A stretch of 45,131 nucleotides of DNA. Source: JAWXBG01 sp044375415 (GTDB lineage Bacteria > Bacteroidota > Bacteroidia > Flavobacteriales_D > Sanyastnellaceae). Shown piece after piece: positions 33,946 through 42,390 of this stretch. The notes under the pieces were generated by a model. The model made no database searches. It was not told the DNA's origin and was given only the letters and a program-made list of their open reading frames with translations. The stretch covers positions 1-45,131 of the forward strand of contig JBILMS010000025.1 of NCBI GenBank assembly GCA_044375415.1. Direction: 5' to 3'. The position numbers were made by a program, and so were the translations under genes. Each line of letters opens with the position of its first letter. Position 1 is the stretch's first letter.

Positions 33946-35817
33946 ATGAAAAAAATATATATACAGTTTTCAATTCTTCTTGGCGTTCTTTTTTCTGCAC
34001 TTCCGACATTTGGCCAATGCGATTTTGGGGAAGTTGACACTTGGATAATTGTTTATTCGTACGATGGATGGGCCGAGGAAACATACTGGGAGATTGTTCC
34101 GGGTGGAAATGGATGTGGAAATGGAACCCTGGTTTCAGGAAGTAATGAGGAAGTGGGTTGTGGAATAGGCGGTCCTACGGGTGAAAATGGAATGCCCGAT
34201 GGAGGTGCGGAGTTTTTTAATCTCTGTCTGACTGAAGGTCAGGCATACGATCTTTATTTCTTTGATTCCTTCGGAGATGGCGGACTTGCTTTCGACGTTT
34301 ATCAGAATGGTATACTAACCGGAATGTATTTTGGTACCGGGGCAGGTAATTTATGGTCCTTTGAAGCCGGTGTATATCCTTTTCCAAGTTATGATACACC
34401 TTGTGGAGCATCCCAAATACTTCCTGATGGAGAGAATTTAAATTTGGAAACGTATTCATGTATTTCTGCATTTTCAGAGATCAATCCGCCCGGCTTGGCT
34501 TGCGGGCCTTATGGAATGTGGTGTGAAGGTGATGCAACACAAACCGCTTGGGCATATTTTATTGCTGAAGGTGGCAAAACCTATGAAATTTCCACCTGTA
34601 ACGGAGGAACAAATTTCGATACACAAATTGCCATATGGAAAAGTGACGACTGCGGTAATATGTGGGATGCAGAGTTAATTTCCGCTAATGATAATGTATG
34701 GGGCGGTTGCAATGAATCTAATCCTTACACTTCAACTTGTTTCGCCGGATGCCTAGAAGCCGGTGCTGTTTATTTCATTCAAATTGATGGATACTACGGT
34801 CAGACAGGGAATGTAGAACTTTCGGTTGTGACTTATGACGGGCCTACCTATCTGGAGACACAAGTATTTGACGTTATCTGTCCGGCACTCGACGGAACAC
34901 CTCCAACAGGAGCGATTTATCCATCTGTCTTTGGCATAGGTTCTGATTTCTCTTGTGTATGGACCGGTAGTGGCGGATTTTCCTCCACAGCTCAATACAT
35001 AAACAACGTGCAACCGGGAACTTATTTTATGCAGTTAACTACGGCGTGCGGTGAGCAGTATACCGATGAGTATGTAATCAATCAACCTACTTTATGGGAT
35101 GTCGAAATTTCTACTTCCGGAACATCTTGTCCTGATGCACAAAATGGAGTAATTAGTGTCGATGCCAGCGGAGCTACCCCCGGATATACTTATTATTACG
35201 ATGGACCCGGTTTTTTTGCAGGTGAAGGTCAAACATTATCAAATGCTATTCTGGGTAATTACATCGTTGTTGTTACAGATGCCAATGGCTGCACATACGT
35301 AGAAGAAGTGAACGTAAGTACCTCGGATGATCTTACGATTGAGATTGGTCCGGATACCACCATATGCATGGGAGAAGAATTGATCATCGAAGGTCCCGAT
35401 GGATTAAACTATTTATGGGGTGATGGCTTTACCGGTCAAAACTATACCTTTAATTCGAATGATTGGGATGAAGGGGTTGCTGCTCTTATTCTCACCGCAT
35501 GGACGGATGACGGGTGTTCTGATTCCGATGTGGCATTAATCACCATTGAGGAGTGTGTAAACATCGAAGAAATGAGCTCCGGTACTTTCGTTTTGTATCC
35601 AAATCCGGCTATCGATGAGATTTCAATTCTATCAAATACGAATGGTGCGACGATCTACGAAATCTATGATCTCCAAGGAAGTTTGGTGCAGAAAGGATCT
35701 CTGAATTCGAATCCTCAAACGATTCAGATTTCATCTTTACAAGCAGGATTGTACACACTTCGATTAACGAATACAAATGAGGTGTTGGACAACTCAAGAT
35801 TTATCGTTCTGCGCTAA
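33946..35817 (+). CDS. Secreted Cys-rich protein with SprB repeat and T9SS sorting domain
   Basis: 623 residues from the ATG at 33946, 7 nt after the CotH gene, so very likely cotranscribed. Signal peptide ends near PTFG/Q. The N-terminal part (about 20-140) is a 'FFDSFGDGGLAFDVYQNG' Gly/Asp-rich beta domain; a Cys-rich domain (about 145-300: TAWAYFIAEGGKTYEISTC, GGCNESN, CFAGC) follows, then a SprB repeat (about 393-455: SCPDAQNGVISVDASGATPGY to VVVTDANGCTYVEEVNV) and the sorting domain (about 545-623, FVLYPNPAIDEISI to FIVLR). Such proteins act as surface adhesins. Its last 24 nt overlap the convergent coaE. Confidence 0.87.
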   Translation: MKKIYIQFSILLGVLFSALPTFGQCDFGEVDTWIIVYSYDGWAEETYWEIVPGGNGCGNGTLVSGSNEEVGCGIGGPTGENGMPDGGAEFFNLCLTEGQAYDLYFFDSFGDGGLAFDVYQNGILTGMYFGTGAGNLWSFEAGVYPFPSYDTPCGASQILPDGENLNLETYSCISAFSEINPPGLACGPYGMWCEGDATQTAWAYFIAEGGKTYEISTCNGGTNFDTQIAIWKSDDCGNMWDAELISANDNVWGGCNESNPYTSTCFAGCLEAGAVYFIQIDGYYGQTGNVELSVVTYDGPTYLETQVFDVICPALDGTPPTGAIYPSVFGIGSDFSCVWTGSGGFSSTAQYINNVQPGTYFMQLTTACGEQYTDEYVINQPTLWDVEISTSGTSCPDAQNGVISVDASGATPGYTYYYDGPGFFAGEGQTLSNAILGNYIVVVTDANGCTYVEEVNVSTSDDLTIEIGPDTTICMGEELIIEGPDGLNYLWGDGFTGQNYTFNSNDWDEGVAALILTAWTDDGCSDSDVALITIEECVNIEEMSSGTFVLYPNPAIDEISILSNTNGATIYEIYDLQGSLVQKGSLNSNPQTIQISSLQAGLYTLRLTNTNEVLDNSRFIVLR

Positions 35818-36387
35818 CCACGATTGATGCAGTTGAAGAATCAATGGCATCATAAGCTGACTGTTGTCGTTTTGAATTACATGTTGAGCAAAAGGACGTT
35901 TTTGATCGTCTGTCCATTGGCGACTTATTCGATCGTTGATCTCTTTTTCCGATAAACCGCTGCGTTTGCGTATCCATTGAATACGTAAAGGCAGCGGTGC
36001 TTCAACTATAACAACTTCATCGCACGTGAGATAAGATTTACTTTCAATGAGAATAGCCGCTTCTCGAATGACATAGGGGAAATCCTGCTCCTTTAGCCAC
36101 TCATTCCAACGTTGCCCTACAAGAGGATGAATCACCGATTCGAGTTTTTGGAGTAATTCAGGATTCCCAAAAATCTGTTGAGCTATGAAAGCGCGGTCGG
36201 GAATTCCATTTTTATAGGACTCCTCACCGAAGTTTTCTAACATAAAATCTTTCAATCTCGCTGATGAAGAATATAGCTTTTTGGCTTCACCATCCGCATA
36301 AAAAACAGGAGCACCGAGTACTTCAAAACACTTGCAAACGGTTGTTTTACCGCTTCCCATACCTCCTGTAATACCTATGGTGAGCAT
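35794..36387 (-). CDS. coaE: Dephospho-CoA kinase
   Basis: 197 residues. Walker A GITGGMGSGKTT at the N-terminus, YADGEAKKLY with the conserved Asp, IHPLVGQRW, VIREAAILIES and the DRISRQWTDDQKRPFA segment are typical. It phosphorylates dephospho-CoA in the last step of coenzyme A synthesis. Its 3' end overlaps the convergent SprB-repeat gene by 24 nt. Confidence 0.95.
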   Translation of the reverse strand: MLTIGITGGMGSGKTTVCKCFEVLGAPVFYADGEAKKLYSSSARLKDFMLENFGEESYKNGIPDRAFIAQQIFGNPELLQKLESVIHPLVGQRWNEWLKEQDFPYVIREAAILIESKSYLTCDEVVIVEAPLPLRIQWIRKRSGLSEKEINDRISRQWTDDQKRPFAQHVIQNDNSQLMMPLILQLHQSWLAQNDKS

Positions 36388-36391
36388 AATA

Positions 36392-36399
36392 CAAAAGTA
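36392..36399 (-). promoter_or_regulatory. Promoter -7 box for coaE
   Basis: TACTTTTG on the minus strand, exact consensus, ending 4 nt before the ATG at 36387. Confidence 0.6.
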
Positions 36400-36506
36400 A
36401 GTACTTCTGTATTTAAATGGCTCTCGTGGTTTCTTCTCAAATGGATAGATTAACTCATCCGTGTCAAATAGGATTCTTCATACTACCTTCGCGAAAAATT
36501 CTCGGA

Positions 36507-37154
36507 ATGTCTCACATCATTGCGCCCAGTGTTCTTTCAGCTGATTTTGCCAATCTTCAGCGCGATATCGAAATGATCAATAAAAGTGAGGCACAGTGGT
36601 TTCATGTGGATGTAATGGATGGTCGTTTTGTTCCAAATATTTCTTTTGGAATGCCTGTTATTAAGGCTCTTAAGAAACATGCGACAAAACCTTTAGATGT
36701 GCATTTGATGATTGTTGAGCCGGATCAATACATCAAGGCATTTAAGCAAGCCGGAGCTGATGTGTTGACAGTACATTATGAAGCGTGCACCCATCTTCAT
36801 CGCGCGGTAGCAGCCATCAAAGAAGAAGGAATGAAAGCAGGTGTTGCTTTAAATCCGCACACACCTGTTCATCTTTTGGAAGATATCGTTGCTGATTTGG
36901 ATTTGGTGCTTATTATGAGCGTTAATCCCGGTTTCGGAGGACAATCGTTCATCGAAAATACCTACTCAAAACTCCGCCAATTGCGCGAGTTGATGAGCAG
37001 AAGGAATAGTTCGGCTTATGTAGAGGTTGATGGCGGCGTGAGCGATAAGAACTACCGCCAATTAATCGAAGCCGGAGCCAATGTCCTTGTAGCCGGCAAC
37101 TACGTTTTCGCAGATCCGAATCCGTTGGAAGCGATTCGGAGAATAGTTCTCTGA
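36507..37154 (+). CDS. rpe: Ribulose-phosphate 3-epimerase
   Basis: 215 residues from the ATG at 36507 (MSHIIAPSVLSADFANL, the normal start); 30 residues upstream do not belong. Motifs: HVDVMDGRFVPNIS, LDVHLMIVEP, MSVNPGFGGQSF and YVEVDGGV, with the metal-binding His and Asp residues in place. It interconverts ribulose 5-phosphate and xylulose 5-phosphate in the pentose phosphate pathway. TACCTTCG at 36484-36491 is a one-mismatch -7 box 15 nt upstream. Confidence 0.96.
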   Translation: MSHIIAPSVLSADFANLQRDIEMINKSEAQWFHVDVMDGRFVPNISFGMPVIKALKKHATKPLDVHLMIVEPDQYIKAFKQAGADVLTVHYEACTHLHRAVAAIKEEGMKAGVALNPHTPVHLLEDIVADLDLVLIMSVNPGFGGQSFIENTYSKLRQLRELMSRRNSSAYVEVDGGVSDKNYRQLIEAGANVLVAGNYVFADPNPLEAIRRIVL

Positions 37155-37166
37155 ATTATGAATGAT

Positions 37167-37231
37167 GAATTATGAATTATGAATAGGGACTTTCTAGCCA
37201 TTCACTGTCTTTAATTCATAATTCATAATTC
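37167..37231. terminator. Perfect 18-bp inverted repeat between rpe and uvrA
   Basis: GAATTATGAATTATGAAT (37167-37184) is the exact reverse complement of 37214-37231, with a 29-nt loop. It may end transcription from both sides. A second hairpin, TCAAAGC-tcc-GCTTTGA (37237-37253), overlaps the last uvrA codons. Confidence 0.55.
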
Positions 37232-37236
37232 CCCAT

Positions 37237-40155
37237 TCAAAGCTCCGCTTTGAGAAACTTCCCCGTCCAACTGCCTTTCACTTTGCAAATTTCCTCCGGG
37301 GTGCCTTCTGCAACGATGTTCCCTCCGCCTGAACCGCCTTCGGGACCTACGTCTATGATGTGATCGGCGACTTTTATTACATCGAGGTTATGTTCTATTA
37401 CCAAAACCGTGTTTCCGCGATCTGCCAGTCGATCGAGTACGCTAATCAACATTTGAACATCTTGAAAGTGCAGTCCTGTGGTAGGCTCATCCAAGATATA
37501 AATGGTATTGCCGGTATCTCTTTTTCCTAGTTCTGTCGAGAGTTTTACGCGCTGGGCTTCACCACCGCTAAGTGTGGTGCTATGCTGACCTAAGGTGAGA
37601 TATCCCAATCCAACTTCTTGTAAGGTTTTTACAATGTGCAGTATGTTTCTGTGGTTTTCGAAAAACTCTACCGCCTGATCGACAGTCATTGCCAAAACAT
37701 CGGCTATACTTTTTCCTTTGTAACGAATATCAAGCGTTTCGCGGTTGTATCGTTTGCCTTTGCAGGTCTCACATTCGACAAAAACATCCGGCAAAAAGTT
37801 CATTTCAATGGTTCGAACTCCGGCTCCTTTGCACTCTTCGCAACGACCACCCGCTACATTAAAACTGAATCGTCCGGGCTTGTATCCACGAACTTTCGCT
37901 TCGGGCAAAGAGGAATATAATGAACGTATATCTGTGAAAATACCGGTGTAGGTCGATGGATTGCTGCGAGGTGTTCGACCAATTGGACTCTGATCGATCT
38001 CGATAACTTTATCGACAAAATTCAGTCCTTTGATCTTTTTATAAGACAACGGTTTCTTTACTCCATTGTAAATCTCTGCATTAAGAATAGGGTAGAGGGT
38101 CTGATTTATTAAAGATGATTTACCACTGCCACTAACACCCGTAACACAAATGAATTTGCCCAATGGCAGGCTTAATGTCACATTTTTAAGATTATGTCCA
38201 TTGGCTCCTTCTAAAACCAAAAATTTATTGTTCCCTTTTCTTCTAGTCTTAGGAACATCAATCTTCAAACTCCCTTTCAGATACTTGGCTGTAATGCTTT
38301 CTCCTTCAATAAGTTTAGAGGGGTGTCCGGCTGCAATAATTCGTCCACCGTGCACTCCGGCTCCGGGACCGATGTCGATAAGGTAATCACTTTCCAGCAT
38401 CATGTCCTTGTCGTGTTCTACAACAAGTACGCTATTTCCTCCATCACGTAAACTTTTGAGGGAGTTAATCAACTTGTGATTATCTCGCTGATGAAGTCCA
38501 ATACTCGGCTCATCCAAGATATATAATACTCCCACCAGCTTTGACCCGATCTGGGTGGCAAGACGAATTCGTTGTGCTTCTCCACCGCTCAGGGAGCGGG
38601 TTCCACGATGAAGGGTCAAGTATTCCAAACCCACATCAACCAAAAATCCTAATCGATTGCGAATCTCTTTTAGTGGTTCTCGGGCAATGGTCTTCTGGCG
38701 TTCGGAGAGATGTTTGTCCACATCTTTCATCCAATCGGCCAATTGTTTTAGGTCTAAGGCCGATAATTCAAAAATATTTTTATGGTTGATTCGGAAGTAC
38801 ATCGCTTCCTTTTTTAGTCTTGAACCCAAACACTCCGGACATGGTTTCTTATTCATGAAACTCTCCGCCCATCGCTGCAGGGCAGGACTAGAGTCTTCAT
38901 CTACCTGCTTTTCAATTTGGGCAATGATACCCTCAAATTTCATTGGATAAGTATGGCCAATAGAAGTTGTAATTTGAATTAACTCCTCGGTTCCATATAA
39001 AAGAGTATTAATTACCTCTTCATCCATGTCCTTCAAAGGAGTTTTCAAATCGGCTTGATAGTGCTTGAGAACCGCCTCAATTTGACTAAAAGTCCAGTTG
39101 TTTTTGGATTCTCCCAAGGCCACGATTCCTCCTTGTTTAATGCTCTTATCAAAGTCGGGTATGATTTTTTCGACGTCAATTTCGGCTACTTCACCCAAAC
39201 CATTGCAATGCGGACATGCCCCGTAGGGTGAGTTGAATGAGAACAAATTGGGCTCCGGTTCGGGATAAGAAATCCCCGATGTCGGACACATCAGATGCCT
39301 CGAATAATGCCTTATATCGTCAATGTTTTTGCTCTTTTTTCCCGCTACCTTTTTCCCCGTTTCTTCGGTATGCAACATCACCATCATACTGCCTTTTCCT
39401 AAGCGCATGGCAGTGCCCACCGATTGACGAAGGCGATTGATGGAAGCGGAACTTGTAGTAGCAAATAGTTTAGCACTCGCCCTTTTTTTTCCCGAGTTTT
39501 CAGGGGTTTCCGATTCTATATGCATGCGATCTACAACCAATTCAATATCGTGAATTTTGTAGCGATCGAGTTTCATGCCGGTGGTCATTTCAACAACGAC
39601 TCCGTCTACCCGAACACGGATGTACCCTTGTTTCATGAGTTGCTCGAAAAGCTCACGGTAATGGCCTTTCCGACCTTTGACCAACGGAGACAAGATGGCA
39701 ATTTTTTGATCGCGATAGGTTTCCTGAATCAAGTCAATTACCTGATCATCGCTATAGCGAACCATCTTTTCGCCGGTTTTATAGCTATAGGCATCGGAGG
39801 CCCTTGCATAAACCAAACGCAGAAAGTCATAGATTTCTGTAATAGTACCAACCGTCGATCTTGGATTTCGTGAAACAGTCTTTTGTTCTATAGAAATTAC
39901 GGGTGAGAGACCATTGATCTTATCCACATCCGGTCGTTCCATACTGCCCAAAAATTGACGAGCGTAGGCGCTGAAGGTTTCTATGTATCTCCTTTGACCT
40001 TCCGCATAGATCGTATCGAAGGCAAGTGAGGACTTGCCACTTCCACTCAAACCGGTAATAACCACTAGTTTGTTTCGTGGAATGATCAGATCAATATTTT
40101 TCAGGTTGTGCTCGCGGGCACCGTACACTTCTATGGTTTCTTCAGCTATCGACAT
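37237..40155 (-). CDS. uvrA: UvrA, excinuclease ABC subunit A
   Basis: 972 residues. Two ABC modules: Walker A GLSGSGKSSLAFDT near 35 and GVSGSGKSSLINQT near 665; signature RSLSGGEAQRIRLA and TTLSGGEAQRVKLS; Walker B LYILDEPSIGLH and IYILDEPTTGLH. The insertion domain for UvrB/DNA lies about 120-270. The C-terminal zinc site is complete (CEECKGAG to CETCKGKR). In the first zinc site the first pair reads CPTSG instead of CPxCG, so one Cys is gone, while the partner ACPHCNGLG is intact. It finds damaged DNA in nucleotide excision repair. A CATCTTTG box (40163-40170) ends 7 nt before the ATG. Confidence 0.97.
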   Translation of the reverse strand: MSIAEETIEVYGAREHNLKNIDLIIPRNKLVVITGLSGSGKSSLAFDTIYAEGQRRYIETFSAYARQFLGSMERPDVDKINGLSPVISIEQKTVSRNPRSTVGTITEIYDFLRLVYARASDAYSYKTGEKMVRYSDDQVIDLIQETYRDQKIAILSPLVKGRKGHYRELFEQLMKQGYIRVRVDGVVVEMTTGMKLDRYKIHDIELVVDRMHIESETPENSGKKRASAKLFATTSSASINRLRQSVGTAMRLGKGSMMVMLHTEETGKKVAGKKSKNIDDIRHYSRHLMCPTSGISYPEPEPNLFSFNSPYGACPHCNGLGEVAEIDVEKIIPDFDKSIKQGGIVALGESKNNWTFSQIEAVLKHYQADLKTPLKDMDEEVINTLLYGTEELIQITTSIGHTYPMKFEGIIAQIEKQVDEDSSPALQRWAESFMNKKPCPECLGSRLKKEAMYFRINHKNIFELSALDLKQLADWMKDVDKHLSERQKTIAREPLKEIRNRLGFLVDVGLEYLTLHRGTRSLSGGEAQRIRLATQIGSKLVGVLYILDEPSIGLHQRDNHKLINSLKSLRDGGNSVLVVEHDKDMMLESDYLIDIGPGAGVHGGRIIAAGHPSKLIEGESITAKYLKGSLKIDVPKTRRKGNNKFLVLEGANGHNLKNVTLSLPLGKFICVTGVSGSGKSSLINQTLYPILNAEIYNGVKKPLSYKKIKGLNFVDKVIEIDQSPIGRTPRSNPSTYTGIFTDIRSLYSSLPEAKVRGYKPGRFSFNVAGGRCEECKGAGVRTIEMNFLPDVFVECETCKGKRYNRETLDIRYKGKSIADVLAMTVDQAVEFFENHRNILHIVKTLQEVGLGYLTLGQHSTTLSGGEAQRVKLSTELGKRDTGNTIYILDEPTTGLHFQDVQMLISVLDRLADRGNTVLVIEHNLDVIKVADHIIDVGPEGGSGGGNIVAEGTPEEICKVKGSWTGKFLKAEL

Positions 40156-40162
40156 ATCGGTT

Positions 40163-40170
40163 CAAAGATG
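40163..40170 (-). promoter_or_regulatory. Candidate -7 box for uvrA
   Basis: CATCTTTG on the minus strand, one mismatch from TAnnTTTG, 7 nt before the ATG at 40155. Confidence 0.4.
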
Positions 40171-40218
40171 AACACATAGGAGAATCACTTCGCGAAGAAA
40201 TTGTTCACATTGATACCT

Positions 40219-40908
40219 TTACAAACAAGGATATCCAAAAGAGCCTAGGAACATGAGCATGTCCGAAATATTTACGAATTGGTCGTTGTTTAGGTCGATG
40301 GAGCAACTTTCGGTTCCAAATGCACCTAAAAGAATGAGCAAATCTGCCGTGGTTACTTGGCCATCGTAGGAATAGTCTCCGGGGCATCCAGCGGGAGGAC
40401 TTGTAGCCAACAATTCGATTTGAGTCGATCGGGTAATCGACCAAATGCCGACTTCGTTTTTCGTTCTCACATACAGATTGTGAACTCCGGCGCTCAATCC
40501 TGTTGTGTTGATATGCTCACAGCCTGCTGCTGAATCATCCGAAAGGTTTATCGTTAGAGGTATTCCATTTCCCAAGCCCGGATCCAGGTCCCAAAAATAT
40601 TCTCCTTCGGCTAAATAAGAGACGAGGTAAATTTCTTTCGAATTTGTGATTCCAAAAGTACCATTTGCATTCAGCGCTCGGGTATAAAGGGTGTGTTTTC
40701 CCGTTGGCAATCCGGTAGTTGAAATATCAAACAATCCGGAAACTTCATCCGCCGGAACATCATACGCAACAAGGGTTCCATTGCCTAGTCCCGGATCAGT
40801 ATTCCAGAAATACTCGAAACCGGAAAGCTGAGAGAAAAAGGAAGGACTGAACGACAAAAGAAGTAAAGTCCAAACCCATTTTTGTGGGTTGAAAGTGGGC
40901 TTATTCAT
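40219..40908 (-). CDS. Secreted protein with two EYFW..DPGLGNG repeats and a dockerin-like C-terminus
   Basis: 229 residues. Signal peptide about 1-26 (WVWTLLLLSFSPSFFS/Q). Two repeats of about 68 residues start with EYFWNTDPGLGNG (32-44) and EYFWDLDPGLGNG (103-115), and each continues with TTGLxxGxHxLYxR and an NxxGxxxIT turn. The tail (about 174-229) holds two Ca-binding loops of the dockerin type, DYSYDGQVTTAD and DLNNDQFVNISD, each followed by LILLGAFG or LMFLGSFG, and flanking cysteines. There is no YPNP sorting domain. It overlaps the upstream beta-helix gene by 8 nt. I do not recognise a named family for the repeats. It probably acts at the surface. Confidence 0.8.
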   Translation of the reverse strand: MNKPTFNPQKWVWTLLLLSFSPSFFSQLSGFEYFWNTDPGLGNGTLVAYDVPADEVSGLFDISTTGLPTGKHTLYTRALNANGTFGITNSKEIYLVSYLAEGEYFWDLDPGLGNGIPLTINLSDDSAAGCEHINTTGLSAGVHNLYVRTKNEVGIWSITRSTQIELLATSPPAGCPGDYSYDGQVTTADLLILLGAFGTESCSIDLNNDQFVNISDMLMFLGSFGYPCL

Positions 40909-41923
40909 GTATCGCTGAGTTAACTTGAATGGTTATTGTGCTATTTACGGGGAACACATTGGTGGCCTCGACTGAAAGCGAACGAACAATCGGTATGTTA
41001 GGCTCGAGATCTTTTCTGTAGATACCGTCGCCACCGTATACCCCAATGTCTGCGCCATCTGTGCCGGTACCTATTGCCGGAGATCCAACTTGTAGTGCAA
41101 AATTGTGGGCCCAATTATATGTCCCGAGGGGATATGACACGAACAAGGGATTGGTGTTAGGGAAATTACCGGCTCCATTAAAATTCCCGTTTAAACAGGA
41201 AAAACTGATGTTTGCCGTGATATTCGACAGAAGATCGATGCTCGTGCAATTTCGTCCGATACAAATATTGTTGTGAAAAGTGTTGTTAGAGCCACTGAAT
41301 ACAATGGAGAGATTTCCATTTGCATTACCTAGAAACAAGTTGTTTTTGATGGTATTGGTTGAAACGTAATAAAGTATTCCTGCGAAAATGTTGTTGCGAA
41401 CATTGCTGCCTAAAAGGTTTGCAGAACTATTGTTTCCTGTCACATTAGGACCGGCACTAGTGAAAAGACAACCCTCGACGGTGCAATTGTTCCAATCGTC
41501 GTTGCTCAAGTAGAGGCAGTCGTCGATTTGACAGCGGATCACTTGGATACCTGAGAACAAGCTAACACCAGCATCCGTTGAGATGATCTGGAAAATTCGC
41601 AGTCCCATGAATTTACAATTGTTGGCGGTGGTGTTTGTGAGACTAACGACACCTAGTTGAGCAACTCCAGATGGACTGCCTGAACCCAAGTCAAATCCCG
41701 GTCCTATAAAAGTTAGCTGTTTATTGGTTGAAACTGCTCCATAGGTGACATCAGTTCCGGCCAAATAGACCGTATCCATTGGGTTGGCAGCGTTAATAGC
41801 AGCTTGCAGCGAAGAATACTGCCCCGGAGTGGCCATACTATTATTTACAATATGTATTACAGCCTTGCTTTCCAACGATATGCAAATCGCAGAAAGAAAA
41901 AATAAAGAGTATAAAATTCTCAT
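40901..41923 (-). CDS. Secreted right-handed parallel beta-helix protein
   Basis: 340 residues from the ATG at 41923 (MRILYSLFFLSAICISLESKA signal peptide); a longer frame begins upstream at 41989 without support. The opening (GQYSSLQAAINAANPMDTVYLAGTDVTYG) is typical of pectate-lyase-fold proteins, followed by Asn-rich rungs (NNCTVEGCLFTSAG, IKNNLFLGNANG, FHNNICIGRNC) and a closing NTNPLFVSYPLGTYNWAHNFALQVGSPAIGTGTDGADIGVYGG. The VGSPAIxxGxxxADIGxYGG ending is common in such proteins. The C-terminus has no sorting domain. No catalytic motif stands out; it may bind or cleave polysaccharide. Upstream TATATTTG suggests an operon with the next gene. Confidence 0.85.
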   Translation of the reverse strand: MRILYSLFFLSAICISLESKAVIHIVNNSMATPGQYSSLQAAINAANPMDTVYLAGTDVTYGAVSTNKQLTFIGPGFDLGSGSPSGVAQLGVVSLTNTTANNCKFMGLRIFQIISTDAGVSLFSGIQVIRCQIDDCLYLSNDDWNNCTVEGCLFTSAGPNVTGNNSSANLLGSNVRNNIFAGILYYVSTNTIKNNLFLGNANGNLSIVFSGSNNTFHNNICIGRNCTSIDLLSNITANISFSCLNGNFNGAGNFPNTNPLFVSYPLGTYNWAHNFALQVGSPAIGTGTDGADIGVYGGDGIYRKDLEPNIPIVRSLSVEATNVFPVNSTITIQVNSAIHE

Positions 41924-41948
41924 GTGGTTTGGATAGAAATTGTTCAAG

Positions 41949-41956
41949 CAAATATA
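41949..41956 (-). promoter_or_regulatory. Promoter -7 box for the beta-helix operon
   Basis: TATATTTG on the minus strand, exact TAnnTTTG, 25 nt before the ATG at 41923. Confidence 0.55.
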
Positions 41957-42124
41957 ACAGAAGTGTTTCTTGTTTGTTCTTGATTTCAATTAAGGAGTTT
42001 TAGATAATCGGGGAATGTTAAGGCTCTGTAATTAATGTGTGCTAAACCCTTTGTATTTAAAGTCCCAGAGGGGCGACATCTTAAAAGAAACGTGAATACC
42101 AAAATATACCCCCGTGAGGGAGAG

Positions 42125-42277
42125 AAGCGGAAAGCCCGCCATTAACAGAATGGGAAAGAGAATGAGTGCGACTTGCTATTTGCGAATGATTTTGAGATTC
42201 AAATTGGCGGCTTGTAGCGGATAGCCCGACCCCGCTGCACTGTGCTAGGTGGAGAGTGAGTGCGGCAATAGCGGGGG
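42125..42277. repeat. Two diverged copies of an AGCGGA..AGCCCG element before kynA
   Basis: Copy 1 has AAGCGGAAAGCCCGCC (42125-42140) and GAGAATGAGTGCG (42158-42170); copy 2 has GTAGCGGATAGCCCGACC (42214-42231) and GAGAGTGAGTGCG (42252-42264), closed by a CCCCGCT/AGCGGGG stem. The 467-bp gap (41924-42390) has no gene; a GTCCCAGAGGGGCGACAT element at 42061 also looks repeat-like. Confidence 0.6.
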
Positions 42278-42372
42278 CACGGCAAAAGAGAGAGGGAGAA
42301 TGAGAGCTAGAGCGATTCCTTTTCACTACCCCAAAATTGATTTTTCTCACTTTCCGTCGTTACACGCTCCCC

Positions 42373-42390
42373 GTGGCTTAAACTTGCCAC
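42373..42390 (+). promoter_or_regulatory. Small hairpin touching the kynA start codon
   Basis: GTGGC (42373-42377) pairs with GCCAC (42386-42390), loop TTAAACTT, and the ATG follows at once. Confidence 0.4.

Noticed and set aside
40901..41923. Frameshifted single gene joining the beta-helix and dockerin-like proteins
   Set aside because: The second protein has its own good signal peptide and start, so two overlapping genes fit better than a broken one.
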